DNA of 64,000 nucleotides from B73-G16 sp964611295 (GTDB taxonomy: Bacteria > Desulfobacterota > B13-G15). The stretch lies in the NCBI GenBank assembly GCA_964611295.1, contig CAZSWV010000004.1, positions 1 through 64,000 on the forward strand. Direction: 5' to 3'. Position 1 is the first letter of the stretch. The number at the start of each line of letters is the position of its first letter. The notes beneath the pieces were generated by a model. It searched no databases. It was not told the origin of the DNA and saw nothing but the letters and a program-made list of their open reading frames with translations. Below, in pieces: positions 31,235-39,566 of this stretch. The translations under genes and the position numbers were made by a program.

Positions 31235-32579
31235 GATCTTCCGTGAATACGACATAAGGGGAATAGTGGGAGAAGACTTAGACCCGGAAAACGTGAAGGT
31301 CCTGGGGAGGGCCATCGGGACCTATTATCGGGAAAAGGGGATTAGGGAGATAAGCCTTGGGCGGGACTGTAGACTTAGTTCTCCTGAGCTAAGGGATGCC
31401 TTAGTTGAAGGGCTTTTGGACACCGGTATGAGGATAACGGACCTTGGGGTAGTCCCTACGCCACTTCTTTACTTTTCGATAGTATGGCTCAAGCAAGGAG
31501 GTGGGGTGATGATTACCGCCAGTCATAACCCACCTCAGTTCAACGGTTTCAAGGTCTGTGTAGGTAAGGACGCCATATATGGCGAGGAAATAAAGAAGCT
31601 CCACCTCATGGCAGAAAGCGGACGCTTTATAAAAGGCACAGGTGAGATCCGATTTTACGACATAAAGACCGACTACATGGACTTTGTGGCCTCACAGATC
31701 AAGGTAGGGGAACCCTTTAAGGTGGTCTTGGATGCAGGTAACGGCACAGCCGGTGTTGTGGCCGTGCCCTTATTTGAACGTTTGGGGTTTGAGGTCTATG
31801 GTCTTTATTGCGAGATGGACGGTACTTTTCCCAATCACCATCCTGATCCTACAGTGGAAGATAACCTGAAGGATTTAAAGGAAAAGGTCAAAGAAGTGGG
31901 GGCTCTTGTAGGTTTTGGCTACGATGGGGACGGAGACAGGTTGGGCGTAGTGGATGAGAAAGGGGAGATCGTTTGGGGCGATAGGCTTATGGTCATCTTT
32001 GCCCGTGACATCTTGAAGGAGAGGGAAGGAGGAGTGTTCATAGCAGAGGTTAAATGTTCACAGGTGCTCTTTGACGAGATAGAACGGTTGGGTGGGAAGG
32101 CCATAATGTGGAAGACAGGGCATTCCTTGATAAAGGACAAGATGAGGAAAGAGGGGGCCCTTTTGGCGGGCGAAATGTCTGGGCATATGTTCTTTGCCGA
32201 CCGTTATTTCGGTTTTGACGACGCCATTTATGCCTCTGCAAGGCTTTTGGAGATCATGTCAAAGACCAAGAAAAGGGTCTCCGAACTCCTAGAAGGACTT
32301 CCCTCTACCTTCGCTACCCCTGAGATAAGGAGGGAATGTCCTGACGAGTTGAAGTTCAAGGTGGTGGAGAGGTTTAAAGAGATGGTAAAGGGGAAATACC
32401 CCTATGTGGACATAGACGGGGTGAGGGTGAACTTTGGGGATGGATGGGGGTTAGTAAGGGCTTCAAACACTCAGCCGGCACTCGTTTTACGTTTTGAGGC
32501 CCAAAGCCCCGAAAGACTTGAAGAGATCCAAGGTGTGATAGGGGAATTGTTGAAGGAGGCCATGGAGGAGCTCTGTTGA
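31218..32579 (+). CDS. manB: Phosphomannomutase/phosphoglucomutase
   Basis: Four-domain alpha-D-phosphohexomutase, supplying mannose-1-P or glucose-1-P for surface polysaccharide. N-terminal FREYDIRGIVGEDL; catalytic phosphoserine loop GGGVMITASHNPPQFNGFK (about residues 94-112); metal loop GYDGDGDRLGVVD; sugar loop GEMSGHMFF; C-terminal phosphate-binding segment with RASNTQPALVLRFEA. Length 453. Similar to AlgC-type dual enzymes. ATGs and stops overlap neighbours, so it is part of the nadK-to-DUF3786 operon. Confidence 0.93.
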   Translation: MRFNPRIFREYDIRGIVGEDLDPENVKVLGRAIGTYYREKGIREISLGRDCRLSSPELRDALVEGLLDTGMRITDLGVVPTPLLYFSIVWLKQGGGVMITASHNPPQFNGFKVCVGKDAIYGEEIKKLHLMAESGRFIKGTGEIRFYDIKTDYMDFVASQIKVGEPFKVVLDAGNGTAGVVAVPLFERLGFEVYGLYCEMDGTFPNHHPDPTVEDNLKDLKEKVKEVGALVGFGYDGDGDRLGVVDEKGEIVWGDRLMVIFARDILKEREGGVFIAEVKCSQVLFDEIERLGGKAIMWKTGHSLIKDKMRKEGALLAGEMSGHMFFADRYFGFDDAIYASARLLEIMSKTKKRVSELLEGLPSTFATPEIRRECPDELKFKVVERFKEMVKGKYPYVDIDGVRVNFGDGWGLVRASNTQPALVLRFEAQSPERLEEIQGVIGELLKEAMEELC

Positions 32580-33475
32580 GGAGGGTAGGGGCTCACATGT
32601 CTATTTCCGGAGGACTTCACCTGGCCTTGGAAAGGGCTTTGGCCTTGGGATGTGAGTCAGTACAGCTCTTCCTCAAGAACGCCAGGTCGTGGGCTCCAAG
32701 GACTCCAAAAGAAGGAGAAGTGGAAGCCTTCAAGCGCCTGAGCCAGGGCCTTTGGCCCCTTGTTGCCCATAGTACCTATTTGATAAACCTCGCAAGTCCA
32801 GACGATTACCTTTATGAGAAGAGCCTAAAGGCCTTCCTCGAAGAGATGAAGTTAGCTGAGTTGTTAGGGGTCACCTATTATGTGCTACATCCTGGATCCC
32901 ACATGGGAATTGGCGAAAGGGAAGGTTTCTACAGGGTTGCTAGGGCCTTGAACCTCGCCCTATACGAAGTTCCCAGGGTGGAGATACTCCTGGAGACCGC
33001 TTCAGGTGGTAAACACACATTGGGCTCCAAGTTCGAACACCTTGCAGCCATCTTGGAGATGATCGAGGAAGAGGACAGGGTAGGTGTATGTCTGGATACC
33101 TGTCACCTTTGGGCTTCTGGATACGACATACATACCCCACGAGGGTATGAAAGGACCTTTGAGGAGTTAGAGGCACTAATCGGGTTTGAAAAGGTCAAGT
33201 TGATCCACGCCAACGATTCGAAAACCCCTCTGGGGAAAGGCGCCGACAGACATGAACATATCGGTCTTGGCCATATAGGGCTTGATGGGTTCAGGCTGTT
33301 GCTTGGAGACGAAAGGCTTAAAGGCCTCCCCCTTATCATAGAGACCCCAAAGGGTAGGACCCCTGAAGGGGAGGATTGGGACATGGTGAACATTTCCACA
33401 TTACGCCGTTTGGAGATGGAGGATGAAGGTCAAGGTCACCTTTGGAGACTTGATCCTTTACGGGGATTTCTTTGA
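32576..33475 (+). CDS. nfo: Endonuclease IV (AP endonuclease)
   Basis: TIM-barrel trinuclear-zinc enzyme cleaving at abasic sites. Starts RRVGAHMSISGGLHLAL, then FLKNARSW, VAHSTYLINLASPD, LHPGSHMG, VCLDTCHLWASGYDI and LIHANDSKTPLGKGADRHEHIGLG, IIETPKG: all the zinc-ligand segments. Length 299. TTG start overlapping the manB stop, supported by GGAG six to seven bases upstream. A thermophile benefits from this repair because depurination rises with temperature. Confidence 0.95.
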   Translation: MRRVGAHMSISGGLHLALERALALGCESVQLFLKNARSWAPRTPKEGEVEAFKRLSQGLWPLVAHSTYLINLASPDDYLYEKSLKAFLEEMKLAELLGVTYYVLHPGSHMGIGEREGFYRVARALNLALYEVPRVEILLETASGGKHTLGSKFEHLAAILEMIEEEDRVGVCLDTCHLWASGYDIHTPRGYERTFEELEALIGFEKVKLIHANDSKTPLGKGADRHEHIGLGHIGLDGFRLLLGDERLKGLPLIIETPKGRTPEGEDWDMVNISTLRRLEMEDEGQGHLWRLDPLRGFL

Positions 33476-33788
33476 TACACCTTGTGCCCAGGCCATTTAC
33501 AAAATATTGCCCATAGAGGCCGAGGTGGCCTTTTGGGGTGATGAGATCTATTTCCCCATCGACCTTTACTGGCCTTTGGACCATACAGCGACAAATAAGG
33601 TAAGGGTCGGGGACATAGGTTATTGGCCCCCAGGCCGTGCTTTGGCCATCTTCTTTGGCCCTACACCTTTGAGCACGGGTGAGGAACCAGTACCAGCAAG
33701 CGAGGTGAACCTAGTGGGGAGGCTCGAAGGGGCCCAAGCCCTGAAGGGACAAAGGGGACAAAAGCGTATAAGGATAGAGCCCGCATAG
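33423..33788 (+). CDS. Cyclophilin-like fold protein (TM1367 type)
   Basis: A 121-residue all-beta protein resembling the cyclophilin-like family represented by TM1367 of Thermotoga. Features: LPIEAEVAFWGDEIYFPI, GDIGYWPPGRALAIFFGPTP and a C-terminal NLVGRLEG. Members have a cyclophilin fold but lack the proline-isomerase active site; function is unknown. It overlaps nfo by 53 bases and is followed directly by midA. Confidence 0.75.
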   Translation: MKVKVTFGDLILYGDFFDTPCAQAIYKILPIEAEVAFWGDEIYFPIDLYWPLDHTATNKVRVGDIGYWPPGRALAIFFGPTPLSTGEEPVPASEVNLVGRLEGAQALKGQRGQKRIRIEPA

Positions 33789-34886
33789 ATGGTGGAGGAG
33801 GTGATACAAAGGGAAATAGCCCAAAAGGGCAGAATACCCTTTTGGCGATATATGGAGATCTGCCTCTATCACCCTCAAGGTGGCTACTACATGTTGAAGG
33901 AAAGTCCGAGGGGGAAAAGCGGTGATTACTATACTGCTCCCACGGTGGGGCCTGTATTTGGGTGGCTTTTGGCTGAAGCCATAGCGGAGTTGTCCAGTTT
34001 CTATCAGGGGGATTTCAACTTGGTAGAAGTGGGCAGTGGGGAGGGTTATCTCCTAAGCGACATCCTTTCTTACCTTGAGGCCTATTGTGCTGACGTCTTT
34101 GAAAGGGTAAAGGTGATTTCAGTGGAGCTTAACCCCTATATGGTCCAAAGGCAGAAGGAAGCCCTTAAGCGCTTCTCAGGCAAGGTCCAATGGACCTCTT
34201 GGGATGATCTCGAAGGAATACGCGGCTGTGTCATAGCCAACGAGCTTTTAGATTCTTTCCCCTTTCACCGGGTCAAATTCGAAGCAGGGGAGCTCTTTGA
34301 GGTATACGTGGACTATCGAGGCGGTAGGTTCTGCGAGGTCCTAGAAGAGGCCAAAGAGGAGCTCAAGCGATACTTCGAATGGTTGGGGATATGGCCAGAG
34401 GAGGGGGCGTATGCAGAGGTTGGGCTTTTTGCCTTGGCTTTTCTCGAAGAGGCATATCGAAAACTCGAAAACGGCCATCTCCTTTTGATAGATTATGGAG
34501 ATGAAGCCGAGGTATTGCTCTCGGACCTTTTCCCCAAAGGGACCTTGAGGACTTACAAGAGGCACCTTTTGGGAGGTAGCCCTTATGAGCACCCCGGTCA
34601 AATGGACATAACAGCCCATGTCGATTTCACCGCTTTAAGGAAAAGGGCCCAAGAGCTTGGTTTCCGGGTTAAGGGTTACATGACGCAGTCGGCCTTCCTT
34701 CTGGAGATGTTAAAACGCTTAAAGGTGTCCTTGGGGGAGAAGGAGAATTTGGAGCTCAAGAGGCTCCTTTTGCCCAGTGAAATGGGGTCGATATATAAAG
34801 TGCTCTTGCTCGAAAAGGAGGGGATAGATGACAGAGCCTATCCATTTTGTACACCAAAGCCTATGGGATCGTCTGAGGGGCCTTGA
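33789..34886 (+). CDS. MidA/NDUFAF7-family SAM-dependent methyltransferase
   Basis: Class I methyltransferase of the DUF185/MidA family; the eukaryotic member NDUFAF7 methylates an arginine in respiratory complex I. Conserved pieces: GGYYML, GDYYTAPTVGPVFGWLLAEAI, VEVGSGEGYLLSDIL (SAM motif), IANELLDSFPFHRV, LLIDYGDE and the DITAHVDFTAL segment. Length 365. The bacterial substrate is unknown. It abuts the preceding gene with no gap and overlaps the DUF3786 gene. Confidence 0.88.
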   Translation: MVEEVIQREIAQKGRIPFWRYMEICLYHPQGGYYMLKESPRGKSGDYYTAPTVGPVFGWLLAEAIAELSSFYQGDFNLVEVGSGEGYLLSDILSYLEAYCADVFERVKVISVELNPYMVQRQKEALKRFSGKVQWTSWDDLEGIRGCVIANELLDSFPFHRVKFEAGELFEVYVDYRGGRFCEVLEEAKEELKRYFEWLGIWPEEGAYAEVGLFALAFLEEAYRKLENGHLLLIDYGDEAEVLLSDLFPKGTLRTYKRHLLGGSPYEHPGQMDITAHVDFTALRKRAQELGFRVKGYMTQSAFLLEMLKRLKVSLGEKENLELKRLLLPSEMGSIYKVLLLEKEGIDDRAYPFCTPKPMGSSEGP

Positions 34887-35412
34887 TCCAAATGAGGTTT
34901 CAAAGAGGGCCAAAGTCGAATGGAAGGAGAGGGGTTACCTCGTCCCCTTCCTTGACGAGCTTTATTTGGTGGACCTTAAAGGGGAGTTCATCGCGGTAAA
35001 GGGCAAGGGAGTTTCGCCGGAGTTACAGGTGGCAGTACTGGAGTACCTGGTTGGGGCAAAAGAGTTGGAGCCTTCTGGAAGGTGGGTCTCCCTTAAAGAC
35101 CTAAAAGGAGGAAGGGGGTTTGCCCAAAGCCACCCCTTGCCGCTGGAGCTCGTCTTGAGGAGGTACGGTAACGATCCAGATGGTTTCAGGGACAAGGGGC
35201 TCGCCTTAGGGGGGGAGCCTGCATCCTATGGGGATTTAAGCTTCATATTGCGGGCCTTGCCGAGGATCCCGGTGCTTTTGATCTTTTGGAGAGGCGATGA
35301 GGAATTCCCCCCGCGCTTGAACTTCCTTTTTGACCTCACGGCCTCACAACACATGCGGCTTGATGCCCTCTATGGGCTAGCCATAGAGGTCATCAAGCGT
35401 TACTCCTCATAA
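34828..35412 (+). CDS. DUF3786-family protein
   Basis: 194 residues. The C-terminal half carries typical DUF3786 pieces: YGDLSFILRALPRIPVLLIF, WRGDEEFPPRLNFLFDLTASQHM. DUF3786 proteins are common in anaerobes, including sulfate reducers and acetogens, sometimes as a domain attached to iron-sulfur or corrinoid proteins; their role is not established. No Cys cluster motif is present here. It overlaps midA by 59 bases and the convergent porB by 13. Confidence 0.75.
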   Translation: MTEPIHFVHQSLWDRLRGLDPNEVSKRAKVEWKERGYLVPFLDELYLVDLKGEFIAVKGKGVSPELQVAVLEYLVGAKELEPSGRWVSLKDLKGGRGFAQSHPLPLELVLRRYGNDPDGFRDKGLALGGEPASYGDLSFILRALPRIPVLLIFWRGDEEFPPRLNFLFDLTASQHMRLDALYGLAIEVIKRYSS

Positions 35413-36344
35413 GGGAAGGCCTTTGCCTTTTGGAGGAGTTTCTCCCATTCTTCGGTTACGCGCTTTTGGATATACCCCTTTATCTCGGGGCTTAGATGCC
35501 TGAAACGTCCTTGGAGGTTCAGATATTCCTCAACGGGTTTGAGTTCTTTCTTGGGCATATTGATCCGATATCGTCCCTCTATCACCTCGTAAAGGGGGAA
35601 GACCCCGGTTTCTACTGCAAGCCTCCCCACCTCCACCGCCAGATGCGGAGCACACCTCCATCCGGTAGGACAAGGTGAGAGGATGTGTACATATGCTGGT
35701 CCTTTCACCTCCGCCCCCCTTCTCACTTTGGTCATAAGGTCATAGGGGAAACTGGGACAAGCCGTGGCAACATACGGTATCCCATGGGCGACTGCGATCT
35801 CAGGTACGTTCTTCTTCCATGTGACTTGCCCAGGGGACCTTTTGCCTGCAGGGGAGGTGGTGGTGACAGCTCCAAAGGGAGTAGCTGAGGAACGCTGGAT
35901 GCCAGTGTTCATGTAAGCCTCGTTGTCAAAACATAAAAATAGGATGTCGTGTCCCCTCTCCAAGGCACCAGAAAGGGCCTGTAGGCCTATATCCGCGGTT
36001 CCGCCGTCTCCTGCCATTCCTACACAGAAAACCCTCTTTTGGGGGAACCTGCCCTTCCTGGTCATGGCCTTAAGGCCTGCCTCTACCCCACTTATGACCG
36101 CGGCCGTATTCTCAAAGGCCACGTGGATCCAAGGGACAAGCCATGCCGTTTCTGGAAAACGCGAGGAGATGATCTCTATACAACCCGTGGCACAGGCTAC
36201 GATGGTGTCCTTCCCTAAAGCCTTTAAAGCCAATCTCACGGCAAGCGCTTCCCCACACCCCTGACAGGCCGTGTGTCCTGACACAAAGAACTCTTCCTTG
36301 GGTAGGTTCTTCCTGGTGAACCTCACTTCACCTATTGTCTTCAT
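35400..36344 (-). CDS. porB: Pyruvate:ferredoxin oxidoreductase beta subunit
   Basis: Thiamine-diphosphate-binding subunit of four-subunit POR. GHTACQGCGEALAVRLAL near the N-terminus (cluster-ligand Cys), ATGCIEI, the MAGDGGTADIGLQALSGAL segment (ThDP/Mg2+ motif GDGG), NEAYMNTGIQRSS and HILSPCPTGW. Length 314 is typical. It catalyses pyruvate + CoA + oxidised ferredoxin to acetyl-CoA + CO2, and may run as pyruvate synthase in autotrophs. Start overlaps the porA stop (ATGA). Confidence 0.93.
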   Translation of the reverse strand: MKTIGEVRFTRKNLPKEEFFVSGHTACQGCGEALAVRLALKALGKDTIVACATGCIEIISSRFPETAWLVPWIHVAFENTAAVISGVEAGLKAMTRKGRFPQKRVFCVGMAGDGGTADIGLQALSGALERGHDILFLCFDNEAYMNTGIQRSSATPFGAVTTTSPAGKRSPGQVTWKKNVPEIAVAHGIPYVATACPSFPYDLMTKVRRGAEVKGPAYVHILSPCPTGWRCAPHLAVEVGRLAVETGVFPLYEVIEGRYRINMPKKELKPVEEYLNLQGRFRHLSPEIKGYIQKRVTEEWEKLLQKAKAFPYEE

Positions 36345-37504
36345 TCCTTCACCCCATAAAAGACGTAATTTTCCGAACCACCCCCAGCGACCTCGGGGGT
36401 CATTTCCGCCATCTTGAGGTAATCCTCAGGAGTTACATCCCTCCCAGCAATACCTACGATGAAGTCCACAACCTTCGGCCCTTCCATCCCGTACAAGGCT
36501 GACCTTACTTCCAAGGCCACAGGTCCTCCTACTCCGCCTGGACAGACAGCCCTATCTATTACCGCTAAGTATTTAACCCCTTTTAGGGCCTTCCTGAGGT
36601 CTTCAAAGGGAAAGGGCCTCCAAAGCCTAAGCTTTGCTATCCCCACTGGCATCCCTTTCTGCCTTAACTCCTCCACTGCCATATGGGCTACTTCACCGTA
36701 ACTGCCTACGGTCAAAAAGACCACCTCTGCATCTTCAAGGTAGAAGCCCTCTATAGGTAGGTAATGACGCCCGGTCAATTCCCCCCAAGCCTTCCAGGCC
36801 TCAAGAAGGGGCCCATAAGAGGCCTTAAGGGCTTCGTCCTGGGCCTTTTTTACCTCCGCATATTGATCGGGCATGACAAAGGCCCCCATGGTCAAAGGGG
36901 ATGCAGGGTCAAGACGATAAGGAAAGTCGGGTGGAGGGAGGTATTTGTCTACAACCGATTGTTCGACCAACTCCACAGGTTCCACCGCGTGGGTGAGGAA
37001 GAAGCCATCCATGTGTATCATAAAAGGCAAAAGTACCCTTTTGTCCTCAGCGGTGCGGAAACCTATAAAGACGTGATCGTAGGCCTCTTGAGCGCTGTTG
37101 ACAAACACTTGTATCCACCCTGAATCCCTTACCATCATGGCATCCGAGTGGTCGTTCCATATGCTCAAGGGGGCCGAGAGGCTTCTATTGGCAAGGACCA
37201 TCAAGATGGGCAAACGCATGGAGGAAGCTATGAACACGATCTCAGCCATTAGGGCAAGGCCTGGGCCGCTTGTACATGTAAAGGTCCTTGCACCTACAGC
37301 AGATGCCCCGATACACACGCTCAAGGCCGAGTGTTCCGATTCCACTGGGATGAACTCTGCATCAAGCTCCCCCTCTGCCACCATCTCCGCAAGCCTTTCT
37401 ACGATATGGGTCTGAGGGGTAATGGGATAAGCCGCAATTACGTCTACATTTGCCTGCCTTACGGCCTCCGAAACCGCATGCGATCCTTCAAGGGCAACCC
37501 TCAT
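36341..37504 (-). CDS. porA: Pyruvate:ferredoxin oxidoreductase alpha subunit
   Basis: Contains YPITPQTHIVERLA near residue 25, the SEHSALSVCIGASAVGARTFTCTSG region, and TVGSYGEVA plus DRAVCPGGVGG in the C-terminal domain. Length 387 matches PorA of archaeal-type enzymes. It partners PorB in the active site. Encoded third in porC-D-A-B. Confidence 0.93.
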   Translation of the reverse strand: MRVALEGSHAVSEAVRQANVDVIAAYPITPQTHIVERLAEMVAEGELDAEFIPVESEHSALSVCIGASAVGARTFTCTSGPGLALMAEIVFIASSMRLPILMVLANRSLSAPLSIWNDHSDAMMVRDSGWIQVFVNSAQEAYDHVFIGFRTAEDKRVLLPFMIHMDGFFLTHAVEPVELVEQSVVDKYLPPPDFPYRLDPASPLTMGAFVMPDQYAEVKKAQDEALKASYGPLLEAWKAWGELTGRHYLPIEGFYLEDAEVVFLTVGSYGEVAHMAVEELRQKGMPVGIAKLRLWRPFPFEDLRKALKGVKYLAVIDRAVCPGGVGGPVALEVRSALYGMEGPKVVDFIVGIAGRDVTPEDYLKMAEMTPEVAGGGSENYVFYGVKE

Positions 37505-37508
37505 AGTC

Positions 37509-37784
37509 CTATCCCTCCGGTTCCATGGTTATGGCCTTTTGGGGGCACTCATGGGCACATATACCACAGCCCTTACAATAGTAAAGGTCAGAGACAAAGT
37601 ACCCTTCTTCATCTTCCCTTATGGTCCCTTCAGGGCAAAAGAGGTAACAAAGGCCACATTTGTTACACTTATCCCTGTCAAGAACCGGCCGTTCCGTCCG
37701 CCAATCCCCTGTCTTCAAGGAACGGCTTGAACCTACCTCAAGGATGACAAAGCCCGGCTTTATATCCTTCCATCCCAAGATCAT
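37509..37784 (-). CDS. porD: Pyruvate:ferredoxin oxidoreductase delta subunit
   Basis: 91-residue 2x[4Fe-4S] subunit that passes electrons to ferredoxin: CNKCGLCYLFCPEG and CKGCGICAHECPQKA. The N-terminus has the WRTERPVLDRDKC lead-in characteristic of PorD. Overlaps porC by four bases; four bases separate it from porA. Confidence 0.94.
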   Translation of the reverse strand: MILGWKDIKPGFVILEVGSSRSLKTGDWRTERPVLDRDKCNKCGLCYLFCPEGTIREDEEGYFVSDLYYCKGCGICAHECPQKAITMEPEG

Positions 37785-38317
37785 CCTTCTACCCTCGTTT
37801 CTTGGTATGCCCTTCGGAGGGCCTGGAGGTTCTTATCAGCGACCTTTCCGAACCTTGCCCTCAAGGGCTCGACCAGCGATTCAAGGTCTACTACCCCCGT
37901 GGCCTTTACCAAGGCCCCCAACATGGTGGTATTGGTTATAGGGAGCCCAATCTCTTCACGGGCTATAAGCGAGGCGTCTACCCATGCCACCTTTACGCCT
38001 TGGGGGATACCTTCAGGCTTCCTGGGGCTGTTTAGCACGAGGATGCCTCCCGGTTTGAGACCACTTGTCACATCCACTGTCTCTCTGAGCTTGGGGTCAA
38101 GGACGACCACCACGTCCGGTTTGTAAATGCCACTTCTGGTCCTTATAGGCCTTTGGTCTATCCTCAAAAAGGCAACTACCGGGGCACCTCGCCTCTCCGG
38201 ACCAAAGCTAGGAAGCGCCACAGCGAACTTGCCTTCCCTTACGGCAGCCTGGGCCAAAAGTTCCGCTGATGTCACGGCCCCTTGGCCTCCCCTTCCGTGG
38301 AACCTAACCTCCAACAT
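37781..38317 (-). CDS. porC: Pyruvate:ferredoxin oxidoreductase gamma subunit
   Basis: Begins MLEVRFHGRGGQGAVTSAELLAQ, the hallmark of the gamma subunit, with SFGPERRGAPVVAF and VDASLIAREEIGLPITNTTMLGAL following. ATG 38317 is chosen because AAAGGAGG lies five bases upstream; the open frame extends seven codons further. 178 residues. First gene of the por operon, with a recognisable promoter upstream. Confidence 0.94.
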   Translation of the reverse strand: MLEVRFHGRGGQGAVTSAELLAQAAVREGKFAVALPSFGPERRGAPVVAFLRIDQRPIRTRSGIYKPDVVVVLDPKLRETVDVTSGLKPGGILVLNSPRKPEGIPQGVKVAWVDASLIAREEIGLPITNTTMLGALVKATGVVDLESLVEPLRARFGKVADKNLQALRRAYQETRVEG

Positions 38318-38348
38318 AGCCCCTCCTTTCCTCCCCAAAAGGAAATCC

Positions 38349-38378
38349 TTTATTCCACAATAAGTACATCCATGTCAA
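38349..38378 (-). promoter_or_regulatory. Promoter of porCDAB
   Basis: On the minus strand a perfect TTGACA (plus 38373-38378), 18 bases, and AATAAA (plus 38349-38354). Predicted start near 38342 gives a 25-base leader with the AAAGGAGG site. A 20-base palindrome lies about 76 bases upstream of the predicted start. Confidence 0.6.
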
Positions 38379-38390
38379 CTCGTTTTTGTC

Positions 38391-38428
38391 TTGATGCAGA
38401 TACAGGCCACGTGTTAAATTTAGCACGT
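38391..38428 (+). promoter_or_regulatory. Promoter of the small ORF overlapped by an operator-like palindrome
   Basis: TTGATG (38391-38396), 17 bases, TTAAAT (38414-38419). The -10 box lies inside a 20-base near-perfect inverted repeat (38409-38428) with arms ACGTG/CACGT around TAAATTTA; only one pair of positions mismatches. This arrangement fits a repressor site for the small ORF. It may also influence the divergent por operon. I cannot assign it to a known regulator. Confidence 0.45.
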
Positions 38429-38448
38429 CCTTCTGAGGAGGGAAGGGC

Positions 38449-38616
38449 ATGAAGGGTGCGCTGATATTTAGTGGACTTAGTATTAGTGTCCACCACTATC
38501 TGAAGTACGGTCGGTGGTACGACAAAGGCAAAAAGGTCTGGGCTTGCCACGGTAAGTTCGGTTTCTTATTGGCCTTCATAGGAAGTCTGCTTGAGATCGC
38601 CTTCTTGGTGTTCTAA
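38449..38616 (+). CDS. Small predicted membrane protein, 55 residues
   Basis: An ATG seven bases after AGGAGG opens a 55-residue frame ending at TAA 38614-38616. The N-terminal third is mildly hydrophobic (ALIFSGLSISV), then HHYLKYGRWYDKGK, and a C-terminal hydrophobic stretch GFLLAFIGSLLEIAFLVF that could span the membrane. Having its own promoter-like sequence, ribosome-binding site and operator-like palindrome supports expression. The HH-[YW]-L-x-YG-x-W-[YW]-D pattern resembles small unnamed membrane proteins I recall from other prokaryotes, but I give no function. Confidence 0.62.
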   Translation: MKGALIFSGLSISVHHYLKYGRWYDKGKKVWACHGKFGFLLAFIGSLLEIAFLVF

Positions 38617-38629
38617 CTTTTCCCTAGGA

Positions 38630-38647
38630 AGACAAGGCCTCTTGTCT
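38630..38647 (+). repeat. Short hairpin between the small ORF and era
   Basis: AGACAAG (38630-38636) and CTTGTCT (38641-38647) form a perfect seven-base stem with a GCCT loop. No T-run follows, so it is not a typical intrinsic terminator; it could be a processing or stability element. Confidence 0.3.
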
Positions 38648-38672
38648 GAGTCCTTACAGGTAGGTCATATTT

Positions 38673-39566
38673 ATGGGTTTTAGAAGCGGTTTCGTACCTA
38701 TTGTGGGCCGACCAAACGTCGGTAAATCTACCTTGTTGAACCGTATAATAGGTCAAAAGGTGGCCATCACCTCTCCTAAACCCCAGACCACTTGGGGAAG
38801 GATCTTAGGGATAAAGACACGTCCAGATGCACAGTTGATATTCGTTGACACCCCTGGGATACATGAGGCAAAAGAGAACTTTAACCTTCACATGGTGCGC
38901 CAGGCTAAGGAATCCATAAAGGAAGGAGACGTGATATTGCATGTGCTGGATGTCACCTCCTTTTCGCCAGAGGCAGAAGAACCTATTTGGAAGGAGATCA
39001 GGAAGAAAGCCACCCCGGTCCTCCTTGCCTTAAACAAGATAGACCTCCTTGGGGACCCTTCGGATTTGGAGAGGATATCCGAACTTTGTAAGTCTAAATG
39101 CCGTTATGAGGGTTTGATCCCTATATCTGCCCTCACAGGGCAAGGGGTCCAAGAACTTGAGGAGGCCCTTGTATCCCTTTTACCAGAGGGCCCCCCTTAT
39201 TTCCCTGAGGGCATGGTTACGGATCAAAACGACAGGGTCTTTGCCCGCGAAATTATAAGGGAGAAGATCTTTCACTTCTGCCACCAAGAGGTTCCTTATT
39301 GTTGTGCAGTGGTGGTAGAAGAACTCCGTTACCAACCGCAGAAAGACCTCATTGTGGTCAAAGCAACCATAAACGTGGAGCGGGAATCCCAAAAAGGGAT
39401 CCTAATAGGGAAAGGCGGGAGGATGTTGAAGCGGATCGGGAGTTTGGCTCGCAAGGAGCTTGAGGAAATTTGGGGCAAGAAAGTGTACCTAGAACTATGG
39501 GTAAGGGTGCAGGAGGATTGGAGGGATAAGGACTTCGTGTTGAGGGATTTGGGGCTTATAGGATGA
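38673..39566 (+). CDS. era: GTPase Era
   Basis: Essential 16S rRNA maturation GTPase. G1 GRPNVGKSTLLN (about residue 11), G2 region KPQTTWGRI, G3 DTPGIHE, G4 NKIDLL, then a C-terminal KH RNA-binding domain with KGILIGKGGRMLKRIG. Length 297. Its ATG has AGGTAGG about eight bases upstream. It overlaps the next gene by four bases (ATGA). Confidence 0.96.
   Translation: MGFRSGFVPIVGRPNVGKSTLLNRIIGQKVAITSPKPQTTWGRILGIKTRPDAQLIFVDTPGIHEAKENFNLHMVRQAKESIKEGDVILHVLDVTSFSPEAEEPIWKEIRKKATPVLLALNKIDLLGDPSDLERISELCKSKCRYEGLIPISALTGQGVQELEEALVSLLPEGPPYFPEGMVTDQNDRVFAREIIREKIFHFCHQEVPYCCAVVVEELRYQPQKDLIVVKATINVERESQKGILIGKGGRMLKRIGSLARKELEEIWGKKVYLELWVRVQEDWRDKDFVLRDLGLIG

Noticed and set aside
38630..38647. 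Hairpin before era as an intrinsic terminator
   Set aside because: The stem is only seven base pairs and no T-run follows; listed as a hairpin only.
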